Below, piece after piece: positions 1-8,036 of a DNA stretch of 64,000 bases (the stretch's first letter is position 1; every line of letters begins with the position of its first letter). This DNA is from Butyrivibrio proteoclasticus B316 (lineage in GTDB: Bacteria; Bacillota; Clostridia; Lachnospirales; Lachnospiraceae): assembly GCF_000145035.1 (NCBI RefSeq), contig NC_014387.1, forward strand, positions 1,664,001-1,728,000. Reading direction: 5' to 3'. The notes beneath the pieces were generated by a model, which was given only the letters and a program-made list of their open reading frames with translations, searched no databases and was not told the DNA's origin. The translations under genes and the position numbers were made by a program.

Positions 1-720
1 GCAGGCGGTGTGCTTGCAGTAATGAGCGAACTCGTTAAGAAGAATCTTATCAATACAGATGTGATCACAGCCACAGGTAAGACTATCAAAGAAAACCTTG
101 AAGGTGTCAGAAACCTTAATCCTGAGGTGATCAGACCAATTGAGAACCCATATATGCAGTCAGGCGGAATAGCCGTTCTCAAGGGAAATATCGCTCCTGA
201 TACAGGTATTGTCAAAAAGTCAGCTGTTGCTCCTGAGATGATGACACATGAAGGACCTGCAAGAGTATTTGACTGTGAAGAAGATGCGATTTCTGCTATT
301 CTTGGGGGTAAGATTGTAGCAGGAGATGTTGTGGTTATCAGATATGAAGGACCTAAGGGTGGCCCAGGTATGAGAGAAATGCTCAATCCTACATCTGCAA
401 TTGCCGGTATGGGACTTGGCTCAACCGTAGCACTGATTACTGATGGAAGATTTTCCGGAGCGAGCCGCGGAGCCTCTATTGGACATGTGTCCCCTGAGGC
501 GGCTGTGGGTGGACCGATTGCTCTTATTGAAGAGGGAGATATTATCAGCATTGATATTCCTAACAATGCCCTTAATGTTAAGGTTTCTGATGAAGAACTA
601 GCTAAGAGAAGAGAAAAATGGCAGCCAAGAGAACCTAAGGTTAATACAGGTTATCTTGCTCGTTATAGAGAACTTGTTACATCAGGTAACAGAGGAGCTA
701 TTCTGGAAATTAAGAAATAA
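1..720 (+). CDS. ilvD: Dihydroxy-acid dehydratase, C-terminal part (5' end outside window)
   Basis: Dehydrates 2,3-dihydroxy-isovalerate and 2,3-dihydroxy-3-methylvalerate to the 2-keto acids of valine and isoleucine synthesis; a cytoplasmic Fe-S enzyme. The open frame enters from the window edge and about 239 codons are visible of a family length near 555. The C-terminal domain signature is clear: [20 protein letters not shown], then [19 protein letters not shown] and [11 protein letters not shown]. The first in-window ATG is internal to the gene. It lies 26 bp upstream of ilvB and is probably co-transcribed with it. No sign of damage in the visible part. Confidence 0.97.
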   Translation, partial: AGGVLAVMSELVKKNLINTDVITATGKTIKENLEGVRNLNPEVIRPIENPYMQSGGIAVLKGNIAPDTGIVKKSAVAPEMMTHEGPARVFDCEEDAISAILGGKIVAGDVVVIRYEGPKGGPGMREMLNPTSAIAGMGLGSTVALITDGRFSGASRGASIGHVSPEAAVGGPIALIEEGDIISIDIPNNALNVKVSDEELAKRREKWQPREPKVNTGYLARYRELVTSGNRGAILEIKK

Positions 721-746
721 TTTTGTCTTAGAAGGAGTATGAAAAA

Positions 747-2429
747 ATGCAGCTTACCGGAGCACAGATTGTTCTTGAATGTCTCAAGGAACAGGGAGTT
801 AACACAATCTTTGGATATCCTGGGGGAACTATATTAAATATTTATGACGAATTGTATAAGCAAAGTGATAACTTTTTGCACATTCTGACCAGCCATGAAC
901 AAGGGGCTGCCCATGCAGCTGATGGCTATGCTAGATCCACAGGAAAGGTTGGGGTTTGCTTTGCTACAAGCGGACCCGGTTCAACTAATCTCGTAACCGG
1001 AATTGCTACAGCATACATGGATTCTGTTCCCATGGTTGCTATAACCTGCAATGTTACCCTTCCTCTTTTGGGAAAGGATTCCTTTCAGGAGGTTGACATT
1101 GCCGGTATTACTATGCCGATTACCAAGCATGGGTACATTGTAAAAGATGTTAAAGAACTGGCTGATACTATTCGCAAGGCATTTAAGATTGCAAGAAGTG
1201 GAAGACCGGGACCTGTTCTGGTTGATATTACAAAAGATGTTACTGCCAAAACCTGTGATTTCAGACCTGTTGTAATAGCTGATGAAGAGCCGGCAAAGAC
1301 TTTTAAGACAGATGATATTAATACTGCTGTCAAGATGATCAAGGCTTCTAAAAGACCATATATTTATGTCGGTGGCGGGGCAGTAATTTCAGGAGCATCT
1401 GAGGAACTAAAGAAATTTGCTGAGCTTGTTCAGGCACCTGTTTGCGATACCTTAATGGGCAAAGGTGCTTTTGACGGTACCAATAAGCTTTATACCGGAA
1501 TGATAGGTATGCATGGTACTAAAACATCTAATTTTGGTGTAAGTGAATGTGATCTTTTAATAACTCTTGGTGCAAGATTTTCAGACAGAGTTACAGGTAA
1601 TGCCAAGACGTTTGCTTCTAAGGCCAAGATTCTTCAGATTGATATAGATGCTGCCGAGATCAACAAGAATATTCATGTTAATTATGCTATAGTTGGAGAC
1701 CTTAAGAAAGTTCTTGAGTGCATCAATTCCAAGCTTGATCAGATGGATCACAGCCAGTGGCTGGCTAAAATTGATGAGTATAAAGAAAAATATCCACTTT
1801 CCTATGATACAAGTAAACTTACCTGTCCTTATATTATCGAGGAACTTGATAAGCTGACTAAGGGAGATGCTATCATTACAACTGATGTTGGACAGCATCA
1901 AATGTGGGCTGCTCAGTATTATAAATATAGAGAGCCGAGAACTTTCCTTACAAGTGGAGGACTTGGCACAATGGGCTATGGCCTTGGAGCTTGCATAGGA
2001 GCCAAGGTCGCCAATCCCGATAAGCATGTGATCAATATTGCCGGTGACGGATGTTTTAGAATGAATATGAATGAACTTGCTACAGCGTCAAGATATGATC
2101 TTCCTGTTATTGAAATTGTTATAAATAACAGTGTTCTTGGCATGGTAAGACAGTGGCAGACTTTATTCTATGAACAGCACTATTCTCAGACAGTGTTCCA
2201 TGATAAAGTAGACTATTGCAAGGTTGCAGAGGGACTTGGCTGCATGGCTATTCGTGTGACCAAGAAGAGTGAAGTTGTTCCTGCACTCAAAAAAGCTCTA
2301 AAATCTGATAAACCTGTGCTTATTGATTGTATAATAGAAGAAGACGATAAGGTATTTCCTATGGTTCCAGCTGGAGCATCTATTAGTGATGCTTTTGATG
2401 AGAAGGATCTATCTTCTAAGTCTGAATGA
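747..2429 (+). CDS. ilvB: Acetolactate synthase, large (catalytic) subunit
   Basis: ThDP-dependent condensation of pyruvate with pyruvate or 2-ketobutyrate, the first common step of valine/leucine/isoleucine synthesis. The 560 residues match the usual length. The N-terminal domain has FGYPGGTILNIYDELY and the ThDP-activating Glu in SHEQGAAHAADGYAR (about residue 51). The C-terminal ThDP domain has GDGCFRMNMNELAT starting near residue 433 and ending in the INN motif. The start ATG has AAGGAG upstream (732-737). It follows ilvD by 26 bp. The gene for the regulatory subunit (ilvN) is not downstream, where an L,D-transpeptidase lies instead, so that subunit must be encoded elsewhere or be absent. 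Confidence 0.96.
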   Translation: MQLTGAQIVLECLKEQGVNTIFGYPGGTILNIYDELYKQSDNFLHILTSHEQGAAHAADGYARSTGKVGVCFATSGPGSTNLVTGIATAYMDSVPMVAITCNVTLPLLGKDSFQEVDIAGITMPITKHGYIVKDVKELADTIRKAFKIARSGRPGPVLVDITKDVTAKTCDFRPVVIADEEPAKTFKTDDINTAVKMIKASKRPYIYVGGGAVISGASEELKKFAELVQAPVCDTLMGKGAFDGTNKLYTGMIGMHGTKTSNFGVSECDLLITLGARFSDRVTGNAKTFASKAKILQIDIDAAEINKNIHVNYAIVGDLKKVLECINSKLDQMDHSQWLAKIDEYKEKYPLSYDTSKLTCPYIIEELDKLTKGDAIITTDVGQHQMWAAQYYKYREPRTFLTSGGLGTMGYGLGACIGAKVANPDKHVINIAGDGCFRMNMNELATASRYDLPVIEIVINNSVLGMVRQWQTLFYEQHYSQTVFHDKVDYCKVAEGLGCMAIRVTKKSEVVPALKKALKSDKPVLIDCIIEEDDKVFPMVPAGASISDAFDEKDLSSKSE

Positions 2430-2480
2430 TCACAGAAAGCTTTATTGTGTGAAATAAATGGTATTGTTTTGAGGAGCAAA

Positions 2481-4076
2481 ATGAAAAAAAGAGGCCTGAT
2501 AGCAGCGCTTATTATAGCGTGCGTTTTGGTTGCGGGTGGATCACTCTACGTATTCTTAAGTTTGTGGTACGAGGGTGTTTTTCCTGCGTTTATTTGGATC
2601 GGTGACATTTATTGCACCGGTAAGTCAATTGATGAGGTCAATGAGGAACTTGTTAATAAGTATCCTTATGATGGAATAAGAGTAATAGATATTTCAGGGG
2701 AAGAGCTCTTTATCTCAGCAGATGACATAGACATGCATTATTCATTTAAACCTTCTCTTGGTGTGATAATGGAGTGCAGAGGAGGATTTAAGTGGTGGCA
2801 GACTCTGTATCGCAAAAAGAATCTTGAAAGTGAAATAGCTCCAAACATTTCATTTGATGAGGATCTTCTTGCCTACAAGCTTCAGAATTGGGATGTACTT
2901 ACGTCCAATGATGAACTTTATGCCAAACTTGTTAAAGGGGATAATGGCTATGAAATCGAATCCAATTATGACAACTTCCCCATTATGCAAAATATAGTTT
3001 TTAATGTTTTGGATGCCATATACAGGTATCAGACAGAAATCGATCTTTCTAAGGTGTATGAGATACAGACTGGTACTGTAACTGAGTATTCCCAAAATAA
3101 CTATGAGGATATATCAAGCTTAATTGCCGTTGAACATGAGGACATAGTTCGTGAATTTGATAAGATTAACGAGCTTCAGTCCAAAGATATATCTTTTGGT
3201 ATTTTCAGTGAGAAGATTATAGTCACCCCTAATGATATATGCAGCTTTTTCCTTACTAGCGGAGATCTTGAGGAGGCACTTTCTGAAAAGAACACCAAAA
3301 AGGGCGATGGACAAGGTTTGTTTATTGTTGGTGGTGAAGAAAAAGAACTGTCTGAAGAAGATAGTTTTTATGACAACAACGGTCTCATAGAAGATGAAAA
3401 CGGTAATATCATAATATCCGAGAGCAGGATTTATGCCTATGCTGAGGAACTTGCTGATAAATATACCACAGGCTGGTGTATGGAACGCTATAGAAAGGGA
3501 GTTTCAGATATCATTCTCATTGGAAATGGTAAAAAAGGCGATGGGTCGCTTGTTGACAGAAATGCGGTATTTAAAAGTGTTAAGAATGCATTTCTTGTAA
3601 GCGGCAGCTTGGATACCGAGGAGAGAGCGGTAGATGCTTCTGAAGAAGGCACCGGGGATATTTTTGTGAAAGGCATTAGAGAGTTTAATGCCAAAGAAAT
3701 GCTCGGAAAAACATACATTGAAGTGGATATGAACAAACAGCACCTTTATTACTATGTGGATGGCATTCTCAATATGGATATGCCTGTTGTTACCGGCAAT
3801 GTTAATAGAGGACGCGCTACGCCTACCGGAATTTTTGATGTATACAATAAACGCTATCACACTTATTTGAGGGGCGCTGACTATGTGTCTTATGTGAATT
3901 ACTGGCTTGGTGTTAATAAAGGAGTTGGCATTCATGATGCAAACTGGCGCAGCAAATTTGGCGAAGAAATATATAAAACTGACGGATCTCATGGATGCAT
4001 AAATTGTCCTGAAGAAAAAGTATCACTTCTGTGGGAAGTTGTAGAGGTTGGGACACCTGTTGTCCTGTATTACTGA
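2481..4076 (+). CDS. L,D-transpeptidase (YkuD) with peptidoglycan-binding-like region, membrane anchored
   Basis: Likely cross-links peptidoglycan (3-3 bridges) or attaches proteins outside the membrane. I chose the ATG at 2481 because GAGGAG ends seven bases before it and the protein then starts MKKRG followed by a hydrophobic segment (about residues 4-27) that serves as signal anchor. A long extracytoplasmic region (about 30-400) resembles the PG_binding_4 domains that precede YkuD domains in Clostridia; that part is inferred. The C-terminal YkuD domain has HDANW and the catalytic SHGCIN motif with Cys at about residue 506. About 531 residues. It follows ilvB by 51 bp and ends before a strong terminator. 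Confidence 0.9.
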   Translation: MKKRGLIAALIIACVLVAGGSLYVFLSLWYEGVFPAFIWIGDIYCTGKSIDEVNEELVNKYPYDGIRVIDISGEELFISADDIDMHYSFKPSLGVIMECRGGFKWWQTLYRKKNLESEIAPNISFDEDLLAYKLQNWDVLTSNDELYAKLVKGDNGYEIESNYDNFPIMQNIVFNVLDAIYRYQTEIDLSKVYEIQTGTVTEYSQNNYEDISSLIAVEHEDIVREFDKINELQSKDISFGIFSEKIIVTPNDICSFFLTSGDLEEALSEKNTKKGDGQGLFIVGGEEKELSEEDSFYDNNGLIEDENGNIIISESRIYAYAEELADKYTTGWCMERYRKGVSDIILIGNGKKGDGSLVDRNAVFKSVKNAFLVSGSLDTEERAVDASEEGTGDIFVKGIREFNAKEMLGKTYIEVDMNKQHLYYYVDGILNMDMPVVTGNVNRGRATPTGIFDVYNKRYHTYLRGADYVSYVNYWLGVNKGVGIHDANWRSKFGEEIYKTDGSHGCINCPEEKVSLLWEVVEVGTPVVLYY

Positions 4077-4099
4077 TAAATACTTGAAGACTAAATTAT

Positions 4100-4139
4100 T
4101 ACTGGTAGTTTTTTTATCCGAAAACTACCAGTATTTTTT
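4100..4139 (+). terminator. Intrinsic terminator after the L,D-transpeptidase gene
   Basis: A perfect inverted repeat ACTGGTAGTTTT (4101-4112) / AAAACTACCAGT (4121-4132) with an 8-nt loop is followed by a run of T at 4134-4139. It closes the ilvD-ilvB-transpeptidase unit. Confidence 0.88.
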
Positions 4140-4152
4140 GTAAAATTACTAG

Positions 4153-4230
4153 AAATTTGTCAAAATAAATCATTTAATAACATTAATTATTGAATGACGA
4201 TATTGACAAATTTTTTTTTGATAATACAAT
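4153..4230 (+). promoter_or_regulatory. serC promoter with a dyad touching the -35 box
   Basis: TTGACA (4203-4208), a 16-bp spacer and TACAAT (4225-4230) form a good SigA promoter about 95 bp before serC. A perfect 10-bp inverted repeat, AAATTTGTCA (4153-4162) and TGACAAATTT (4204-4213), has its right arm on the -35 box. The arms are too far apart (41 bp) for a simple hairpin operator, but a looped or two-site operator is possible. The 249-bp gap between the upstream gene and serC holds this promoter, the preceding terminator and an A+T-rich leader. Confidence 0.6.
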
Positions 4231-4325
4231 GTTTTTAAGGCTTGAATTTATCAGTTTAAACGGATAAAGAATTTTATCTATTAATCGTTAATGTAGCCAA
4301 AATACATGATCAGGAGGAGTAATAT

Positions 4326-5405
4326 ATGTCACGAGTTTACAATTTTTCTGCCGGACCAGCAGTTTTACCTGAGGAGGTTCTCAAACAGGCTGCTGCAGAG
4401 ATGCTTGATTACAATGGATGTGGAATGTCTATCAACGAGATGAGCCACAGATCCAAGACCTTTGATAATGTTATCCAGACTGCTGAACAGGATATCAGAG
4501 ATCTTATGAATATCCCTGATAACTACAAGGTGCTATTTTTACAGGGCGGAGCAAGCCAACAGTTTGCAGCTATTCCCCTTAATCTTATGAAGAATAAGAA
4601 GGCTGCATACATTATCACCGGACAGTGGGCCAAGAAAGCTTATCAGGAAGCACAGAAATATGGCGAAGCTATAGAAGTGGCCTCGAGTGCAGACAAGACA
4701 TTCTCATATATCCCTGATTGTTCAGATCTGGATATTCCGGAAGATGCTGATTATGTATACATTTGCGAGAATAATACGATTTATGGAACTAAGTTTAAGA
4801 CACTTCCTAATACCAAGGGCCATATTCTTGTTTCGGATGTTTCATCCTGCTTTTTATCAGAACCTGTAGATGTTACCAAGTATGGCGTTATCTACGGTGG
4901 AGTTCAGAAAAACGTAGGACCAGCCGGACTTGTCATCAGCATTATCAGGGAAGACCTCATAACAGATGATGTTCCATCCTACACACCTACAATGCTCAAG
5001 TGGAAAACACAGGCAGATAACGGATCTTTATATAACACACCTAACTGCTGGAGCATTTATATGTGCGGCCTTGTGTTCAAATGGCTCAAAGAGCAGGGAG
5101 GCCTCGAGGAAATGAAGAAGAGAAATGAAGCCAAAGCCAAGATTCTCTATGATTATCTTGATCAGAGCAAGATGTTTAAGGGGACAGTAAGACCTGAGGA
5201 TCGTTCTCTTATGAATGTGCCATTTGTTACAGACAGCGAGGAGCTTAATGCTAAGTTTATAGCAGAAGCTACAAAGGCAGGCTTTGTAAGCCTTAAGGGA
5301 CACAGAACTGTAGGCGGAATGAGAGCAAGTATCTACAATGCAATGCCTATCGAGGGTGTTCAGAAGCTTGTTGACTTCATGGATGAATTTGAAAAGAACA
5401 ATTGA
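4326..5405 (+). CDS. serC: Phosphoserine aminotransferase
   Basis: PLP enzyme converting 3-phosphohydroxypyruvate and glutamate to phosphoserine in serine synthesis. 359 residues is the normal length. The N terminus RVYNFSAGPAVLPEEVL is diagnostic for SerC, the GGASQQF segment binds PLP phosphate, and the Schiff-base lysine is in GGVQKNVGPAG (about Lys195). The C terminus has the family HRTVGGMRASIYNAM motif. Start ATG with AGGAGGAG at 4312-4319. It is followed 23 bp later by serA, so the two consecutive steps of the pathway are encoded as an operon. Confidence 0.97.
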   Translation: MSRVYNFSAGPAVLPEEVLKQAAAEMLDYNGCGMSINEMSHRSKTFDNVIQTAEQDIRDLMNIPDNYKVLFLQGGASQQFAAIPLNLMKNKKAAYIITGQWAKKAYQEAQKYGEAIEVASSADKTFSYIPDCSDLDIPEDADYVYICENNTIYGTKFKTLPNTKGHILVSDVSSCFLSEPVDVTKYGVIYGGVQKNVGPAGLVISIIREDLITDDVPSYTPTMLKWKTQADNGSLYNTPNCWSIYMCGLVFKWLKEQGGLEEMKKRNEAKAKILYDYLDQSKMFKGTVRPEDRSLMNVPFVTDSEELNAKFIAEATKAGFVSLKGHRTVGGMRASIYNAMPIEGVQKLVDFMDEFEKNN

Positions 5406-5428
5406 TTGATATTTAGGAGGGAATAGAC

Positions 5429-6598
5429 GTGTACAAGTATAAATGCATGAATCCGATCGCCAAGATTGGTCTTAATAATTTTACTGACAAGTATGAGGCC
5501 GTAGATAATGTAGATGACGCTGACGGAATCCTTGTCAGAAGTGCTAACATGCTGGAAATGGATTTTTCTGATAACCTTCTTGCGATTGCACGCGCCGGTG
5601 CCGGCGTTAACAATATTCCGATTGATAAATGTGCCGGAAAAGGAATAGTTGTTTTTAACACTCCGGGAGCTAATGCTAACGGTGTTAAGGAAATGGTACT
5701 TGCTGCTATGTTACTTGCAAGCCGAGATATCATTGGCGGAACAGAGTGGGTTAAGGCAAATGCAGGTGATCCGGATATTGCTAAGCTTACAGAGAAGAGC
5801 AAAAAGAAATTTGCCGGAACTGAGATCTTTGGTAAAAAGCTTGGAATCATCGGACTTGGCGCTATTGGTGTAAGAGTCGCAAATGCGGCAAGACAGCTGG
5901 GCATGGAGGTATATGGATATGATCCATATCTTTCAATTGATGCGGCATGGAGACTGTCTTCAGATGTTAAGCATGTTACTAATGTTGATGATATTTACTC
6001 TAAGTGCGATATTATTACAATTCATGTTCCTGCCCTTGATTCTACAAAGGGTATGGTTAATGAGGCTGCTATTTCCAAGATGAAGAAGGGAGTGATCCTC
6101 ATCAACCTTGCAAGAGATATTCTTTGTAATGAAGCAGATGTTCTTGCGGGAATCAATTCCGGAAAGATCCGCAAATATGTAACTGATTTCCCAAATCCTA
6201 CTATTGCAGGACATGACGGATGCATTGTTATTCCTCACCTTGGAGCTTCAACTGAGGAATCTGAAGATAACTGTGCTGTTAAGGCGGTTCTTGAACTCAA
6301 GGATTATCTCGAAAATGGTAATATTAATAACTCTGTTAATCTTCCTAACTGTGATATGGGAGTGTGCGCCGGACCAAGACTTGCCATCATCCACAAGAAT
6401 GTAGCCAATATGATCAGTCAGTTTACATCATTCCTTGGAAATGCGGGTTACAATATCAAGGATATGAGCAATAAGTCAAGGGGAGACTATGCATATACAC
6501 TAATTGACCTTGAAGATGAGATTGAAGATGCAATTGTAAGTAAGATAGAAAAAATCGATGATGTAATAAGAGTGAGAATAGTTCGCAAGGACGTGTAA
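5429..6598 (+). CDS. serA: D-3-phosphoglycerate dehydrogenase, short form
   Basis: NAD-dependent oxidation of 3-phosphoglycerate to 3-phosphohydroxypyruvate, first step of serine synthesis. It starts with GTG at 5429 behind AGGAGG (5415-5420). Substrate-binding residues lie near ILVRSANM, the Rossmann motif GLGAIG at about residue 142, the conserved Arg in NLARDILCNE and the catalytic His in PHLGASTEESEDN. A C-terminal ACT-like segment (about 325-389) fits the 389-residue short class. Oddity: the Glu that pairs with the His in the E. coli enzyme (in FPTEP) has no clear counterpart, the same place reading TDFPNPT. I believe this is common in clostridial SerA. It lies 23 bp after serC. Confidence 0.94.
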   Translation: MYKYKCMNPIAKIGLNNFTDKYEAVDNVDDADGILVRSANMLEMDFSDNLLAIARAGAGVNNIPIDKCAGKGIVVFNTPGANANGVKEMVLAAMLLASRDIIGGTEWVKANAGDPDIAKLTEKSKKKFAGTEIFGKKLGIIGLGAIGVRVANAARQLGMEVYGYDPYLSIDAAWRLSSDVKHVTNVDDIYSKCDIITIHVPALDSTKGMVNEAAISKMKKGVILINLARDILCNEADVLAGINSGKIRKYVTDFPNPTIAGHDGCIVIPHLGASTEESEDNCAVKAVLELKDYLENGNINNSVNLPNCDMGVCAGPRLAIIHKNVANMISQFTSFLGNAGYNIKDMSNKSRGDYAYTLIDLEDEIEDAIVSKIEKIDDVIRVRIVRKDV

Positions 6599-6622
6599 AA
6601 TCACTTATTTATGCTATAATTA

Positions 6623-6654
6623 TCGGGTGGGAATCAGATTCCTGCCCGATTTTT
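6623..6654 (+). terminator. Intrinsic terminator after serA
   Basis: A 12-bp stem TCGGGTGGGAAT (6623-6634) / ATTCCTGCCCGA (6638-6649), with two G-U pairs and a 3-nt loop, is followed by five T (6650-6654). It separates serCA from the DUF1015 gene. Confidence 0.85.
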
Positions 6655-6720
6655 ACATTCGGACATCATTAATATTTTTATTATAGTTTGTTGTTTAGAC
6701 TTTTTGTTGGGAGGACTATT

Positions 6721-7959
6721 ATGGCTGATATCAAGCCTTTTAAGGCATTTAGACCGGCACAGGGTCTTGAGGGGAAAATAGCATCTTTACCTTATGATGT
6801 TTTTAACAGACAGGAAGCTTATGAAAAGGTACAAAGAGAGCCGGATTCATTTCTTGCTATAGACAGGCCTGAAACACAGTTTGAGCCGGGACATGATATG
6901 TATGCTCGGGAAGTTTATGACAAGGCCCGGGACATGCTACAGGCCAAAATGGCAGATGGCTCTTTTATACAGGATGAGAACCCTTGCTATTACATATATG
7001 AGCAGACTATGAATGGACGAACTCAGACTGGAATTGTCGCTTGTGCTTCCATTGATGATTATCTGGGTAATGTTATTAAAAAGCATGAGAACACCAGAGA
7101 GGAAAAGGAACAGGACAGGATAAATCATGTTTATACCTGTCAGGCTCAGACTGGCCCTATTTTTCTCTGCTACAGGAAGAATAAGCTGATCTCGGATCTT
7201 GTTGATAAGGTTAAAGAGGTTGATGAACCTATATATGATTTTGTTTCTGAAGATGGTGTCAGAAATAGGATCTTTATTATCTCTGATCTTGAGGAAACCG
7301 AGACTATTTGCAGGGTATTTACTACTATTAATTCTATTTATATAGCTGACGGACATCACAGATGTGCTTCTGCGGTCAAGGTTGGACTGAAAAAAAGAAA
7401 AGAGCTTGAAGGAAAAATTCGAGGAAAACTTGATTCTGACTATTTCCTGTCAGTTCTTTTCCCTGATGATGAGCTTATGATCATGGACTATAACAGAGTC
7501 GTCAAGGACCTTAATGGCTTATCTTCCAGCGAGTTTATGGATAAGCTAAAGAATTTGTTTGAAGTCACTGAGTCAGATGCTCAGGTTAAGCCATCTTGTA
7601 AAGGGGAATACGGGCTTTATCTTGACAATAAGTGGTACAGGCTTAATGCCAAAGATAGTATCAAATCATCGGATCCGGTAAAAGGGCTTGACGTATCGGT
7701 GCTACAGGATAATGTACTAGGACCGGTTCTTGGAATCGGAGATCCGAGGACAGATAAGAGAATAGATTTTGTTGGCGGCATCAGGGGACTTGATGAACTT
7801 GAAAAGAGATGCCATACAGACTGCAAACTTGCGTTTTCTCTTTATCCAACATCTATTTCCGAGCTGTTTGACGTGGCGGATGCAGGGCTTTTGATGCCTC
7901 CTAAGTCTACCTGGTTTGAGCCCAAGCTTCTTAGTGGCTTGTTTATACATGGCATTTGA
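6721..7959 (+). CDS. DUF1015 family protein
   Basis: Function unknown. The ATG at 6721 (MADIKPFKAFRPAQG) is chosen over an upstream in-frame start because it is preceded by GGGAGGA and because family members begin with this P-F-(K/R)-x-x-R-P pattern. It is about 412 residues, the usual length. Family signatures visible: SLPYDVFN near the N terminus, HENTREEKEQDR, and the central IADGHHRCASA motif, whose histidines suggest a metal or nucleotide site (inference). DUF1015 genes are frequently neighbours of serA/serC in Firmicutes, and here it follows serA by 122 bp, although a terminator lies between them. Confidence 0.85.
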   Translation: MADIKPFKAFRPAQGLEGKIASLPYDVFNRQEAYEKVQREPDSFLAIDRPETQFEPGHDMYAREVYDKARDMLQAKMADGSFIQDENPCYYIYEQTMNGRTQTGIVACASIDDYLGNVIKKHENTREEKEQDRINHVYTCQAQTGPIFLCYRKNKLISDLVDKVKEVDEPIYDFVSEDGVRNRIFIISDLEETETICRVFTTINSIYIADGHHRCASAVKVGLKKRKELEGKIRGKLDSDYFLSVLFPDDELMIMDYNRVVKDLNGLSSSEFMDKLKNLFEVTESDAQVKPSCKGEYGLYLDNKWYRLNAKDSIKSSDPVKGLDVSVLQDNVLGPVLGIGDPRTDKRIDFVGGIRGLDELEKRCHTDCKLAFSLYPTSISELFDVADAGLLMPPKSTWFEPKLLSGLFIHGI

Positions 7960-8036
7960 TTTTGTGTTAATAATATACACAATTAGTGATAAAATTATAT
8001 GAGTTCTGAAAAATATATCATCTGGAGGGGAATGCA

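Noticed and set aside
3504..3992. 162-codon minus-strand frame inside the L,D-transpeptidase gene
   Set aside because: Antisense to the YkuD domain with its intact active site; no family similarity seen.
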